Assembly (NCBI GenBank): GCA_030268105.1
Contig: BSDZ01000011.1
Coordinates: forward strand, 1,736,001-1,800,000
Source of the DNA: Volvox africanus
Taxonomy: Eukaryota > Chlorophyta > Chlorophyceae > Chlamydomonadales > Volvocaceae
Direction: 5' to 3'
Length of the DNA stretch: 64,000 nucleotides
In this document: in pieces, positions 1-11,526 of the stretch
Position numbering within the stretch: the first letter of the stretch is position 1
Layout: each line of letters begins with the position of its first letter
Made by a program: the position numbers and the translations under genes
The notes under the pieces: model-generated
What the model was told of the DNA's origin: nothing
The model's database searches: none
Seen by the model: only the letters and a program-made list of their open reading frames with translations

Positions 1-121
1 GTTATTCTACAAGTGCATTCATCCCACGAACGCGTCTGCGTAAACTTCTCTGTGTGAATCTTCTCACAATGCCGAGATCCCCCATAATCTCACATGCGCC
101 CACGTTGCTTACTGGATCCAG

Positions 122-2240
122 GGAGGAGGCCATCCAGTTGCTTTCCTCTGTGGACCTGCTGGTCTCTGCATCTGGCAGCACTAGTACCACCGCCACCAGC
201 AGCAGCAGCAGCAGCAGCAACGTAGCACATGGCTTGTACACTCTGGCGTTGTTGCAGGCGGAGCAGGGGGGCTCACACGCGGCGAAGGCCAAGGCTACCG
301 CAGTGTCGGCATGGCAGGCGGCTCAGGCAGCCAAGGACCCGCACCTGACAGCATTGGATCTGGTGCTCCTGTCAACGATTCTGTCTGCTGGAGGGAGGTG
401 AGTCGTGACCGCTTGGCCACCTCTGGAAAGGTGTAAAGCCTCCAGAGAAGACTGGTTGAGTGACTTTGTTTTGCATTGGGTGAATTGCTGCCAAAAGGAG
501 AGAAACCCCGTAAGAACCCCCGTTGTACGGTTGCCAGGGACTGAACGCCGTCGTCGCTGTTGTTATCGTTATCAGCGTCGTCGTTGTTGTTGTCATCGTT
601 ATCAAGGTTCCTGATGGTGTTGTTGTAGTTTTGAGATCTGACGCAATGTACCATGGGTTATGGACATTATAACGTTCTGTATTTCGCTGGCCACCAACTG
701 TTTCGATTTCAAGTGAGCGCGATATCGCTTGTTTACAGCTGCTCCACGCTGCTTTACATCCGCGCCGCTTACATCCCACTGCACTGCCGCGCAGCCAAGG
801 CCAAAAGGCGGCCCTATCATGTCTTTCCCAGGCGCCCACATCCACGGCAGCAGCAGCGAATCTCCCTCTGGGTTCTGCTGAGCAGGCCCTATGGAGCAAC
901 GTGCTGGTGTGCCGCCTGCGGTCTCGGCTACTAGCGGCGTTGTCGGACGCGGAGCTCGCCCTCACGGAGCTGGTGCTGGCGAAAAAGCTGCTAGCTGGCT
1001 GGCTGGAGTGTGGGCCGCTACCGGCTGGAGTTAGCCGAGGCATGGCGGAAGAGGAGCTGGCTAAGGTGTTTCGATACCCGGGGCAGTATTGGGAGAAACG
1101 TCAACCTGGAATATCGAATATGGGTTGCAACGATACGGTTCCGTGGTGGCGGAATGGCGAGGCGCCCCGCCCTCGCAATTATATTTCTTTCTTCCTTTCC
1201 AATCTCAAATACATTTATCTCTCATCTCAACACCGGCTGGGTGGAACTGGTGCGGAGGCGAACAGGACGAACGGATAGTTACACTCCGGAGTGGTCGCTC
1301 CGCTGTGTAGGAGTAGTCGCACATGTCACCAAAGAAAGCTGCGCCAGATGGAGGTGTCGCCTTGGGAATGTGTCGGTGTACCACTACCAGCTGGCAGCAA
1401 CTAGTATGTCCCCTGAGTAGGCTCAGGGAACATACTAGTCTACAACAGGTGGCCGCTGCGCCATAATTTGAATTCACTGTTGCTCAGCTCCTCGAGCATC
1501 TCTTCCCCCTCTGCCAGGTGTGGGGTGAGCTAGCCGTGGCGATCGCACAAGCCGACGGCGCGCAGAAGGCGGAGGCGCTTGCAGCGATAGACCACGCTCT
1601 TGCGCTACGACCGTGGACTGCCGCCACCCGCCATGCGGTGGGCAGCGTGCACGAGGCCCTGGGACAATACGAGGAGGCAGCGGCGGCGTACGATGATGCG
1701 TTGGCGCTGGATCCTACGCATGCGCCCACGCTGCTAAGAAAGGGTGAATGCGCTGCAGGGGTCATCCAGCGGCCGGCATGGGAGTTTTAAATATGTGAAC
1801 GGAATGAACACGGCGGCAAGACTGTTCTCTGCGTGTTGCTCCATCTGTTGCTCAGCTCGGAGTGCTGCGTGACTGTAGTCGACGGTGACCAACAGGTAGC
1901 TAGCAATCAACATGAAGTTCCTGACACTGATGGGTTGGCGAAGTTTTCCAAACTTTCTTAAGTTGTTCAAAACGCCCCTCTTTGGACCTCAGGCGCGTTA
2001 CACGTGCGCCAAGGTAGCCGGCCTGACCTAGCCGTGGCCCGGGACCTGCTCGCGGAAATGCTGAGGTACGAACCCCGCGCCGCCGCCGGCTGGTACGAAC
2101 TTGGCCGCGTGGCGTCAGCGCTAGAACACCGTGCCGAAGCGGAGGAGCACATGCTGATGGCGGTGCGGCTGGCCTCGGAGGCGCCCGCTCTGGATTTCAG
2201 TGAGCTCCCTCTGGCGCCACCAAGAATCAGTGATGCGTGA
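122..2240 (+). CDS. TPR protein, TTC7/YPP1-like, 5'-partial, multi-exon
   Basis: Reconstructed exons are about 122-397, 795-1065, 1518-1743 and 1993-2240 (stop TGA). The junctions are phase compatible: 1065|1518 in phase 0 and 1743|1993 in phase 1. The 795 acceptor is the least certain. The third exon encodes a textbook tetratricopeptide pair (A..G..HEALGQYEEA...Y..ALALDP). The last exon encodes another helix pair (GWYELGRVASALEHRAEAEEH) and ends in an acidic/proline tail. An IWxxLA-like start, a GxVHExxGxxxEA repeat and a short F...PR tail after the last TPR resemble the C-terminal half of TTC7/YPP1. In that family the protein scaffolds phosphatidylinositol 4-kinase at the plasma membrane. 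The first exon carries a serine tract from an AGC repeat. The gene probably continues upstream of the window. TPR assignment is firm; the TTC7 identity is inference. Confidence 0.62.
197..219 (+). repeat. AGC trinucleotide repeat encoding poly-Ser
   Basis: About seven consecutive AGC codons inside the first exon of the TPR gene give a serine run. Such tracts are length-variable and usually lie in disordered loops. Confidence 0.85.
1400..1439. repeat. Hairpin-forming inverted repeat in TPR gene intron
   Basis: Two 18-base arms (1400-1417 and 1422-1439) are inverse complements at 17 of 18 positions and are separated by a 4-base loop. The arms begin and end with ACTAGTATGT / ACATACTAGT. The repeat lies within the 1066-1517 intron. 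Function is unknown; it could be a remnant of a small inverted-repeat element. Confidence 0.75.
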
Positions 2241-3990
2241 AGGAACATCTGCAACCTATGAACAGTGAGGACTGGGGGAATGATCATGCCTGTTCCTTCT
2301 AGGCCAGCCAGCCGATGCCAGGGGACCGGAACGCTGGATAATTTATGGAGGATGGCGGCCGGTAGCCGAGACCGCACAGGTGCACACAGGGTGGGATTTC
2401 CCCGCTTTATCACGTTGAGATGGGCGGGTCTTAAATGGGAGTGGTAGTGATTCAGGAGGCTGAAGCACATGCCAGGGGTGCATTTCCCTTATAATCGGGA
2501 CGTTTTTGAGCTGTCTCGTTGCACCAGGGGCTTAGGATAAACAGCGGACTGGGGCCCACGAACCCGCGCGCACCAAGGTGGAGGGCCTGCCGGTGACCTG
2601 CCGTGAGGATAAGAGCTCTATTCGGACTTCGGCGGATGGTGTGTGTGGATCTGATGCGTGGTAGCGTGATGGGGTTTCAATGAGGGGCCCAGGAGGGGGA
2701 GGCGCGGTGATGCTGGGGCGCAAGCAGCAGCAGGTTCAGCAATCATACCTCGGTTGGACGCTGAAGGCTGTGGTTGAGTGGGGGGCGAAGTTGCCGCCTC
2801 ATACGGTTTTTAGTGGTGCAGCGGTGCAGGTGTAAGCACTAATCACACGGGCAGTGACGGCGCATGGATGCATTGTTTAAAAGATAATGAACAGCGTGAC
2901 CATGGTTATGTTTGCGGGAATGTGTTGTGTGCGAAACGGGCTTCTGGGCATATGTGAAGAAGGGATCTAGGGTGGGATCGTGTGTGAAAGGATGGATCCG
3001 ATATGATCGGGAACATTGCATCATGGGAGGAGGGTGTCAGGTGCAGAGCTGCCAAGACAAAGGGTCTTTTAGTGCCACACGTGTGTATCTTAATACACAG
3101 GCAGTGCAGGCAGTGCTTTGTCCGTAAGTTCACATCTACTGACCCATGGCGTCCTTTTTCTCCCTGACTTGGTACCCATATTGGTTACAACAGCTGTAGA
3201 TTAAAACTTCTGCCAAGCTAGGGCCACCCCAATACCTGGGTTTCTTTGGATAATATGCATTTGCAACGAGGCAAAGGGCTGGTACGAGCCTCTAAATCGT
3301 ACGGCCCATCGCAGGCAAAGAGGTGTTTCCTAGCCACGTGAGGTGAGGCGTCCGGCCCGGCCATTCAAGTGCCCGGATCACGTGCTAAATCAAGCATCTG
3401 GGAAAGTCCAGGGCCTGTACTGAGAACTGCAATGCCGCGACACCACGTGAGAGTCTTCGATGTTCCCAACAAAAGGGTTGACGTCAGATAAGAGCCCGGT
3501 TGGGGAGGTAACCCCTGTGCAATACGGTTCCCTTACCGGGAGCCAGCGAGCGCATCTGGAACCCCTCACAGCCGCGATCCTTACAGCCCTCACATCATAC
3601 AAAGTCATCGCCCACAACGGGCCCCAGACTGCCACACAGGTGACTGAGAGGTTGAGAGGTTCGTAGAACTGAACGGCTCTGCGCAACAAGGCCACTTCAT
3701 CCGGTCATGGGCCCTCCTATGCCGCGCTGAACTTGAGGAGGGGTTCGCAGTCCTGTGCCACGATGCGTCACGACAAAGAAATGAATTTCTTCATTCAATG
3801 TGAGGGACATAGGGCCCTGAAGGCTGCGCGACCTCCATATCCATCTTGCCCGCTGAACCAGTTCCCGACCGTTCCGGTGGTAGTATGGTCCGATGTCCAG
3901 GAAGCGGCCGTGCTGCATCTCGAGGTGTCCTCAGCTCGAGGCGAGCGTTCTGCCTGTTCCGCTCCCAGCTCAGACCCGGAGCAGAATCGT
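2241..3990. other. Intergenic region between TPR gene and ALG13
   Basis: No gene could be supported here. One plus-strand 51-codon ORF (2680-2835) has a Gln-rich start and no recognised motif. A plus-strand ORF at 3460-3666 is also unrecognised. The right part is probably the 3' untranslated region of the minus-strand ALG13 gene. Confidence 0.5.
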
Positions 3991-5686
3991 TCACCGCGCG
4001 AATCCCATCTGCCTGTCGATAGCCCGCACCATGCCCTGAGCACTACCCTTGGTGTACGGCACCAGACGGCTCGCATCGAAGCATTGCACGGCAGCCAGCA
4101 GTTCGTCCGGCGCCGCGCTCACCTGCCGCGTTTGGGATATGATAATGGTGAGAATCTGGGGCAGACCAAGTAATTCGCATAAAGAATGGAGTGTGGAGGC
4201 TTGGTTTTATAAATCAGGCCCCCCAAGCCATGCGGCATCCAGGCGATTGAGATGTGCACCCCTGTTTCTCAAGGCCCCTTAAGGCAAAAAAATCAGGCCC
4301 CGCCCACATCTAGGGCGTTGCATGTTGCTTCCTCCGATCCGGCGCCGCTCCAGTCACCTTCGGACTCTCACTCGAAATCAGCCTAGGACTTGGAGATAGC
4401 TTCCGGGCCCTTCCAGATTGATACACCGTTCAAGCCCTAGCCCTAACCCAAACCACTTTGTAACCCAGTCGCCATGCCGCGTCATTTCGTCCGTTACCAT
4501 CCAACCCTCAATCTTTCTTTCTCCTCCCTCCCTCTCTCCCAATCCTTCCCTCCCTCCCTCCCAATCCTTCCCTCCCTCCCTCCCTCCCTCCTTCCCGCGC
4601 CTCACCAGGTGTCCCATGGCTGCCAGCTGCTCCCCCAGTTCCACTTGGTGGTTGTCCATCAGAAGCGGATTAGGAACCACGATGAGCGGCACGCCCGCGG
4701 TCAGAGTCTCGAAGATGGACCCCGAGCCTAATCCACAGATGAGGGGACCCGTCCCAAGGCAGAGGGCGAAGAAAGGCAGGGACGGGAAGAGGCAGGTGGC
4801 AGGTGTGTGGGGTGTATGTCGGGGGGCCCCGGCGACGAGGGAGGTGAGTAGACAGTGCCAATCGAAGCCCAAGCCATAAGGCCGGAGAGGCGCATAAGGC
4901 AGGAATTTTGTGAGGATATGCCTGAAGGAAGACACGTCGCGCAGTTCTGGGGCATGTACGTAAATCTGGAACTGACTAAAGGGTCTGCGTGCTTCCCACA
5001 AGTCACCAACACTAGCTTGTGCGCGTACGATAGGTCGATACATACGATACGTACCGGCATGACTGATGACCAAGGCTGCTGAAGAAATGTAACTTGCAAG
5101 TGACGACGAGTACTCGAAGTACCTGCTCGCGCGTAAGCAGACATTGGCGGCAAAGAATCATACCACCCCAGAATGGCAAGCAACATTCAAAGGCAGCGGG
5201 CGGATGTTGGGCGCGGCGCGTGGAGATGTAGGTTGGGTGAAGCGAAGAGGCAGTTGGGTAATTGTGGCACTGGGTAATTATTCGCCATAAAAGACAATCA
5301 ACCATGCACGAGAGTCGCGTAAAACGCAAACTTTTGGAGCACCGAAGGTAGCGTGGGGGGATACTTGGGGTACAAGGGAAGGACTGCGCAGCTTACTCGA
5401 TTTCCACGCCTTCCGTCGTCGCCTTGGTCTGCCCTTTCGGGACGATAACGCCAGGACAATACTTTCCGTTGCCCTTCTGGATTATTATTTTTTTGTAGCC
5501 CTTGTCACGCAGAGCCCGTAGCAGGTCGAGGGAATCTACACGCCTGCACGGTTGCCGTTGCAAAAAGTGTCGGGTCAGAGGCAGGATGGAAGTTTGCATT
5601 TACAAGCTGTAAGCAACTTACTCTACTAAAGCTTCGAACTTTGTCGTGCCTACGGTGACAAAGACCGACCGATTTGCTGGGGGCAT
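3991..5686 (-). CDS. ALG13: UDP-GlcNAc transferase catalytic subunit ALG13
   Basis: Five exons read on the minus strand: 5686-5622, 5543-5397, 5122-5055, 4727-4606 and 4122-3991. Phases match at every junction and give a 177-residue protein, the usual ALG13 size. With ALG14 it forms the enzyme adding the second GlcNAc to the dolichol-linked oligosaccharide on the cytosolic ER face. Visible hallmarks are the N-terminal [14 protein letters not shown] strand/loop, [10 protein letters not shown], the [15 protein letters not shown] nucleotide-sugar loop split between exons 3 and 4, [19 protein letters not shown], and a C-terminal LVPY...MGF tail. No transmembrane segment is present, as expected since ALG14 supplies the anchor. 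Donors are GTAAGT, GTAAGC, GTACGT and GTGAGG. The ATG lies seven codons before the VFVTVG motif. Identity is secure. Confidence 0.93.
4520..4600. repeat. (TCCC)n pyrimidine microsatellite in ALG13 intron 4
   Basis: Runs of TCCC/CCTT units with interruptions fill part of the 4605-4123 intron. On the transcribed (minus) strand this is a purine tract. Confidence 0.85.
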
Positions 5687-7910
5687 GCTAAGTGAACGGG
5701 CCACTAACTGTTAAGCTACTAGCTAACGCAACTGCACATAATTTATAGACGTTATATTGTGTACATAATAATTATACATATCTACTGAAGACCATACTCC
5801 AAGACAGTTCCCGTTCCGGAATCCAGGCATGATCCAAACTGCAGGACAGACACTCATATCATAGTTGTCGACGTAGTACATCAGCGCGCTCATGTGCAAC
5901 TGTTCTTCGTTTCTGAAGCAGCCTGTGTGTATCAGGTTGCCGGCGTGAAGACAACAAGCTGCTCTTTGGCAGATCTTTGCAGCTGCTGACAGGTCTTGGC
6001 ATCATCTGCAATCAGTGCCGTACCCTACCGTTACAGGTGGCACCCTTACTTTTTTCGAAGCCATCCGAGGGCCCTTTAGAGATTTCCAAGAAGCTTGTAG
6101 CACACGGAAGCCGAAGGAAGCCTGGGCAATTTAGACGTATATGCAAGAACCCTGGGATGCAGCGGGGATGCCGACAGAGCGAAAAGGGTGCAGCAGCAGC
6201 GGGCGGGGCAACATGGTCATGCGAGCGATACGAAGTAACCCTTTGACGGGTCGCGTTTTTAAATGTTTATCCCATATGCACCGTAACTCGCTGAGCCGCT
6301 GAACCTAAAGCAATGAACAGCGGGACGTGGTGACATTGCTTCTGATGTGCGTACGATGGAGACTTAGATGTACTTTGATAAAAAAAGAATAAACGAGTTC
6401 GTTGCGTGGTGGCTGCGGAGGGAGGAAAGTTTACGAACAAGTGAGCTCGGGCGGGTGCCAGGATGGGGAAGCTGGATGCCTGACGAGGGAAAGCGTGTGG
6501 GATAGAGTTTTCTGAAAGTCATCAGTAGTTACAGAATACCACATCTGTTCAGGTGTTTGTCGATACTGCTTAGGGAGAAAATTATGACTGAACGCCCACC
6601 ACTGCAGTCATCCATGCTGGATTGGACGCCCACCAGTCACGCCGTAGTCAGGGATTGAGCCAGAGGACTTTTGTTTACAAGACATACGTTCAACCACTGA
6701 GCTGCAAGGGCATACAATACTAGTGACATTAAGAAATATTATTCTTTCCTTCTCTGGCTCACCTCAGCTCTTCCGTCGCTGTCCTTCAAGAGGGTCCCGA
6801 GTTGTTGCGACAACTGCATCAACAGGCAGATCCCCTCTCCCTGACGGCCACAGCAGGGGCATGGACGGAGTTCCCGATTCCCGATTACAATTGAGGGCCC
6901 TGAGCAAAAGTGGAGCGAGGTCTCTTACCCTGGCAGATACAATCTCTGCCATTGGACTGTCGTCATGTTAAGCGGCCCTTGCCAGTGTTCGCTCTATGGA
7001 AGGCGAGCTTGGTAGCGCATCTGGGTTTGGAAGTAGGTTCGCCTAAGCGGGCAGCCCGCCCCTCAGCTGGGGTACGTTAGGACATACGACATGCGCTCAC
7101 GAGGACACCGACTCGCAACAGTGTGGCATTGTTCTGCCTACCGAACTGCCGGCATGGAACAATACACATGCTGCCAGCCATCCAGACTACTAAAAGAGTT
7201 CACCCCCCTGCCCCGACTAAATTACCCGCAGCGGATAAGCTGCGCGCCAATATCGAAAACCATTCTCTGCGGTTAACCTGCAGCAGACAAAACCCTTCGG
7301 ACTCAAAAGTTAGGTCCAGAACACGAAATATCATTACCATCAGTACCTCGACCAGTGCGCTGCGGGGTTGCGCTTATGAGGCACACAAAATATGTATATG
7401 ACTATTGATATTTCAATTTAATCAAAACTTCAGAATAAGGGTGAACCTCCTGCCTGAGACAGCAGGACTTAAAACAGCAAAGAAGGCAAGTATCGCAACG
7501 ACTTCATGGTACTGTCTGAAATCTCGCACAGAATGCCATCCCACACACGTCATATCATCCGTCCAGACTTCGAACGACAGCCGGCGTCTCAATGAGGGAG
7601 GGCGGGAGAGGAAATGGCGGGGCACAAAAAACAGCTTTGGGATTTCCATTTTTCATCTGTTACCCCCAACTTCAGAGGCACCTGCCGACTGCGCTTATGG
7701 CACGCCCTGGCCGGAAGGACAGAGCCCGCACCTGCAGCTTCTCCTGCACACCCAGTCACATAAATGTCACCATCAGATGGGTCACGGCCTCACCGTCGCA
7801 TCCATTCACCCACCAACATTTGACAGGTAGACTACGGAACAAGCCAGGGTCCTGATTCGGTGCAGACTACTGATCCGCCCTCCAGGCTCTTTCCCCTGCC
7901 CCAAACATCC
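5687..7910. other. Intergenic region between ALG13 and cytochrome b561
   Basis: Apart from the tRNA-like sequence at 6640-6711, nothing coding could be supported. Short ORFs at 5977-6246, 6723-6971 and 7405-7830 lack recognisable domains and splice-compatible partners. ALG13 and CYB561 are both on the minus strand, so this stretch holds the ALG13 promoter and the CYB561 3' end. Confidence 0.5.
6640..6711 (-). pseudogene. Degenerate tRNA-Thr(UGU)-like gene
   Basis: Read on the minus strand, 72 bases fit canonical tRNA numbering: a 7-base acceptor arm starting GCCCTTG, D arm GCTCAGTGGTTGAAC, anticodon loop CTTGTAA (anticodon TGT), a 5-base variable region, T loop CTCAATC and a closing CTACGGC. 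Every stem is recognisable but each has at least one mismatch (acceptor 5 of 7 paired, D 3 of 4, anticodon 4 of 5, T 4 of 5). The T loop has lost the TTC. This pattern suggests a decayed tRNA gene or tRNA-derived repeat rather than a working tRNA. Confidence 0.55.
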
Positions 7911-10900
7911 CTAAACAGGGCGCCGTTCCAATGACCCGTCGTAATCGCTCTCATCCTCATCTGCGGGTCGACCGGCGCGCAGCAGCCCTTGACCTGAAGC
8001 CCGGGCGCCACCACTGACAAGGCCGTAGCTATCGTCCCCCACCTGCTGCCGCGTGGCTGGGGGCACCTGATGATAGAGCACTAATGCAGCGAGCACCACC
8101 AGAAGCGGCAAAACGATTGCGGGCAGTCGTACAACGAGGCCGTGAAGCTCCTTACCTGCCGCCGTGATGGAACGGAATTACTTGGAAAAGCAACACAACG
8201 TAAGGTAATAAAACAAAATGCAAGGCAGAACAGAAGGCGCACATGCGACGAGACTGCGGAACGGTACTGAGGGAGAACGACTTCCCCATGTCCATGCCTC
8301 CGCCCAACATTACGGGAAGAACGAGTTGCGATGCTGGTCACTTCCCTTCCCCCTGAGAAAGCAAAGGGGGTTCTTCTCCGAAGACGCACGTTTCTGAACG
8401 TCATTTCTTTGCATGACGGTTGAGAAGCATGGCCTTCAGAGACACCCCTCGGCCACACTGTCAGCAGACCCCGCTGGCTCTCTTCAAAACTCTAATCCCT
8501 GCCCGACCAAATCCATGTCCGGCCGCAGCCGCTTTTCAGCTGCGGCTTCCCCGGGAGCCACACTCGGGGGTTCGACACACCCACCCGTGAGCGGCTTCTT
8601 CATGTGGATGAAGGTGACCTTCTCTTGCAGCCCTGACGCAATCGCCCCCAAGCCCGCCAGCCAGGCCGCCATACCCCAGAAGCGATGTAGCGGGCCCATC
8701 GCCATGCGGTTCGACAAGCTCAGGCGGGGCCACACGTACGAGTACAGACCCACAAGAATCTGCACGCACGAAAGCAGGACGTAAAAGGACTTTGAAACCT
8801 GAATGATTAAGCCGAAGCAAGAGCGGAAATGTGTAGGTGGGGATGGGTGGCCTCCTTAAGGGAGGAACTTGGTGTGTGTTTATGGAGGGTGGGGGCCGGG
8901 AGGCGTGGGAGGGGTTACCCGGGTAGCACTTCGTTCACACTCTGCCCTCCGCGCTCTGCCCGCGCGGCCTCTCCACCGCACTCCCGTTTGAAAGATGTAG
9001 GGGGTTCAAATAGCCGTTTCGAGCCAACGTGCAATGGGGCCAATTTGTGAAGGCGCGTTCTGCTCCGAAACCGGAAAATGGCTGCCACCTTCCCCTGGGT
9101 AGCAGCGATCACCCTTGCATCAAGCGTGTCCGCCCTTAGAGCGGATAAGAATCCCAAATCCCCATGTAGGTTGCTACCATATTTAAAATTTCCGAATCAG
9201 TTCGGCGAACCAGTTACTCTTATCTGAAATCCCAATACGTCATTACACTCGGTCTGCGCCCGCGCCAAATCGTCTGCCACATGGTCGGGCCCCGCTGAGG
9301 CTTCAACGAGGGAGTCAACGAATCAACTGAGCGGGGCGACCGTGGAGATCGAGACAAATGACAAAGACGTGGCAAAGGGCGAGTGTGAGGCCCCGTACAC
9401 CCGTACCCCATCCCCTCGTGCCTATGTCTTCCAGCGTATGGCTACGGATTTTCCAAGCGCCTGGTACGCCTCTCAGAGGCCATTCCTGGCCATCACGACA
9501 TCCAAAATCTTTAACATCGATGCCCATCACGTCCCCAAACGTCCACTCCTTTACGCAGCCCAAACAGCCACAAACCAATGCAGCTCAGCCCAACTCAACC
9601 CGGATGCACAGTTTGGCCGTGTATCTCCGCTTATGCAGGTTACCTGCAGCCCCATGATCGCCAGCGCGGTGAGTCCAAGAAAGCTGTGTGGGCTGTACCA
9701 GTCGGGCATGGGGCTAGGGCGCTTTAAGCGGTGCGACTGTACCACCGCCACGAGCCCCAGGACCAAGCACAGGCCAGCAGCAAGATGGCAGCCCCAGTGG
9801 ACGCGTTTGCGGGTCTCCCTGGCAAGGACGCATAAAGAGAGGGTCGGACGGGGGCCCCATGGCAAGGAGTTTCAGGATACCATTAGGTGTTTTGGCCGGA
9901 AGGGGATGGACTCTATCAGTAACGGGACCAAGGGTGTTTGGGGACGAAGCTTTGGGAGGCTTCAGATGCATAACTGGAGAACCCCCACATGCGTCCGGTG
10001 TTTCCTGAAATCGTGGGAGAAGAAGCTCCAAAATGTGCGTTGTGTAGGATGACCCCGATGGCAATCAAAGGGTTTGATTGCCAGCCTTAATGTAGGATGA
10101 CCCGTAGATATGGCCCCGATGGACCCGTTGCGCTGGATGACCTGTGAGAGTACTTCGGAAAGTGGAGATATGGAGGTAGAGGTCGAGAGAAACTCAGTTG
10201 TCAGGGTGCATCCAGGGCAGTCCAGTCGAGGCCGTGTGGAGCCGGGGATGCCGCAGAAGAAAGGTGCAGGGAAGGAAGCTGTCAAGAGAGGCAGTGCCAA
10301 AACGGACCAGACGGGCCCTGGAAATCGTATACGGAACTTGGACTGGGGCCAGACTAGCGCAGGTAATGGTGCACTACGGCTCATCCACCCCATGAGTACC
10401 TATTAGGAAAGTGGACGTGTGTCCCGGAAAATGTACAGATTTACCGACGAAGTTTTGGACGGACCTGGCCAATCCGGGCAAGATGGGCGCCTGGTACGAC
10501 AGAAGCGCCTCGGCCATAAGGACGACGAAGCCCAGGGTCATGAGCTAGGTAAGCAAGTGTAACATGAAAGGTAGGGAGGTGCGGTCGGGTCTGGGTTGCG
10601 GTCGGGATTTGGGTTACTGTTGGCGAAACCTGAACTGCCAGGATCTACCGCGTGAACGGCAATGATCAGTCCCATTCAGCAAGTTTCCTCTGCAGAATGC
10701 GTGTAATGGCTCAAGGCATGGGAGGACGCCCAGCTGCCTCCCCCATCGTTGCAGAAGAGTTGAGTAGTGAACATGGGAAAGGCATAAAATAAACCCACAT
10801 AACACACAGAGCCCAGGGACTCCAGGTCACGGTGTCTGCCGCCCACCACCCCTCCTTTAGCACTGTTAGCGTCATTTGATAGGTGTAAGCATTTAGGCAA

Positions 10901-11281
10901 GCAGGTGCTTCGGCGGTAACTTTCATGCGCCAACACGGAAACGGGGTTGCCATAACAGACCCCACCAATCCACCTCCGCTAGATATCAGCTCCAAAAGCG
11001 TATACTGGCCAAAAGGAAACGTCCAGCCGATGACTTACCACGGGATGCCAGTTGAAGATTTTGCCAGTGTCATTCTCCCCTAATGTGTTCCCATGGACAG
11101 GGACTGGCTTCACCCCGACTCCACCGAGCGGGACCCGCACCCAGTGGCCGATTATGATCATGATGGCAAGGCTGCATGCACGCGCTAGGAAGCCAGTGAC
11201 CCGCGGTGGAGGTGGGCCAATAAACCAACGAGCAGGTTGAATACCGAAAGGATCCTCGTTGCTAGCCATTCTCTTTTCCAT
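7911..11281 (-). CDS. Cytochrome b561-family transmembrane electron carrier
   Basis: Five minus-strand exons, 11281-11039, 10544-10465, 9818-9644, 8759-8585 and 8155-7911, join with matching phases into 305 residues ending at TAG. Six hydrophobic helices are visible in family order: FLARACSLAIMIIIGHWV, LMTLGFVVLMAEALLS, GCHLAAGLCLVLGLVAVV, FLGLTALAIMGLQILVG, FWGMAAWLAGLGAIASGL and VLPLLVVLAALVLY. Candidate haem ligands are the His residues in NWHPV, RKRVHWGCH, YSPHSF and LHRFWG, matching the four conserved histidines of CYB561 proteins that bind two haems b. The GLQEK motif after helix 5 is also typical. The family moves electrons from cytosolic ascorbate across a membrane, often to ferric iron or monodehydroascorbate. 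The C-terminal tail is long and acidic. The start could instead be the internal Met at codon 5. Confidence 0.88.
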
Positions 11282-11526
11282 TTTAAATCTTCAGCACGTT
11301 TTTTAGAAATCTTATCTGGATGGTTTTGAAGGTGCCTTTTGCGGGAGAGGGGCTCGGAATGATTCAACTTGCACGACACATAAATCAATGGACGAATGAA
11401 AGCAGCAAACCCCAGCATGCTCAACCATACGATCTTGGACGTTTTTTAAAATGTTTTTAATGGCGTACTAAGTATTGTTTGTTCCTCACAGTTCATTGGT
11501 GTCCAACTTGCAAGTCGGCTTGCAGA
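11282..11526. promoter_or_regulatory. Shared divergent promoter region, CYB561 / CYB5
   Basis: About 245 bp separate the start codons of two oppositely transcribed haem-protein genes, so both promoters must lie here or overlap the 5' ends. No specific binding site was identified. A bidirectional promoter is inferred from spacing alone. Confidence 0.5.

Noticed and set aside
372..1043. 223-codon minus ORF opposite the TPR gene
   Set aside because: It is antisense to exons with clear TPR coding character and contains no domain.
3700..4173. Possible retroelement RNase H-like fragment on the plus strand
   Set aside because: The similarity is too weak, and the region is largely the ALG13 last exon and 3' region on the other strand.
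4433..4453. CCCTAG-CCCTAA telomere-like repeat
   Set aside because: There are only about three imperfect units, too short to be an interstitial telomere.
4378..5073. 231-codon continuous minus ORF as a single-exon gene
   Set aside because: It includes the ALG13 exon 4 but also two introns; the spliced model restores the conserved HAGSGS loop.
9342..10052. 236-codon plus ORF
   Set aside because: It is antisense to cytochrome b561 exon 3 and its introns, with low-complexity composition and no domain.
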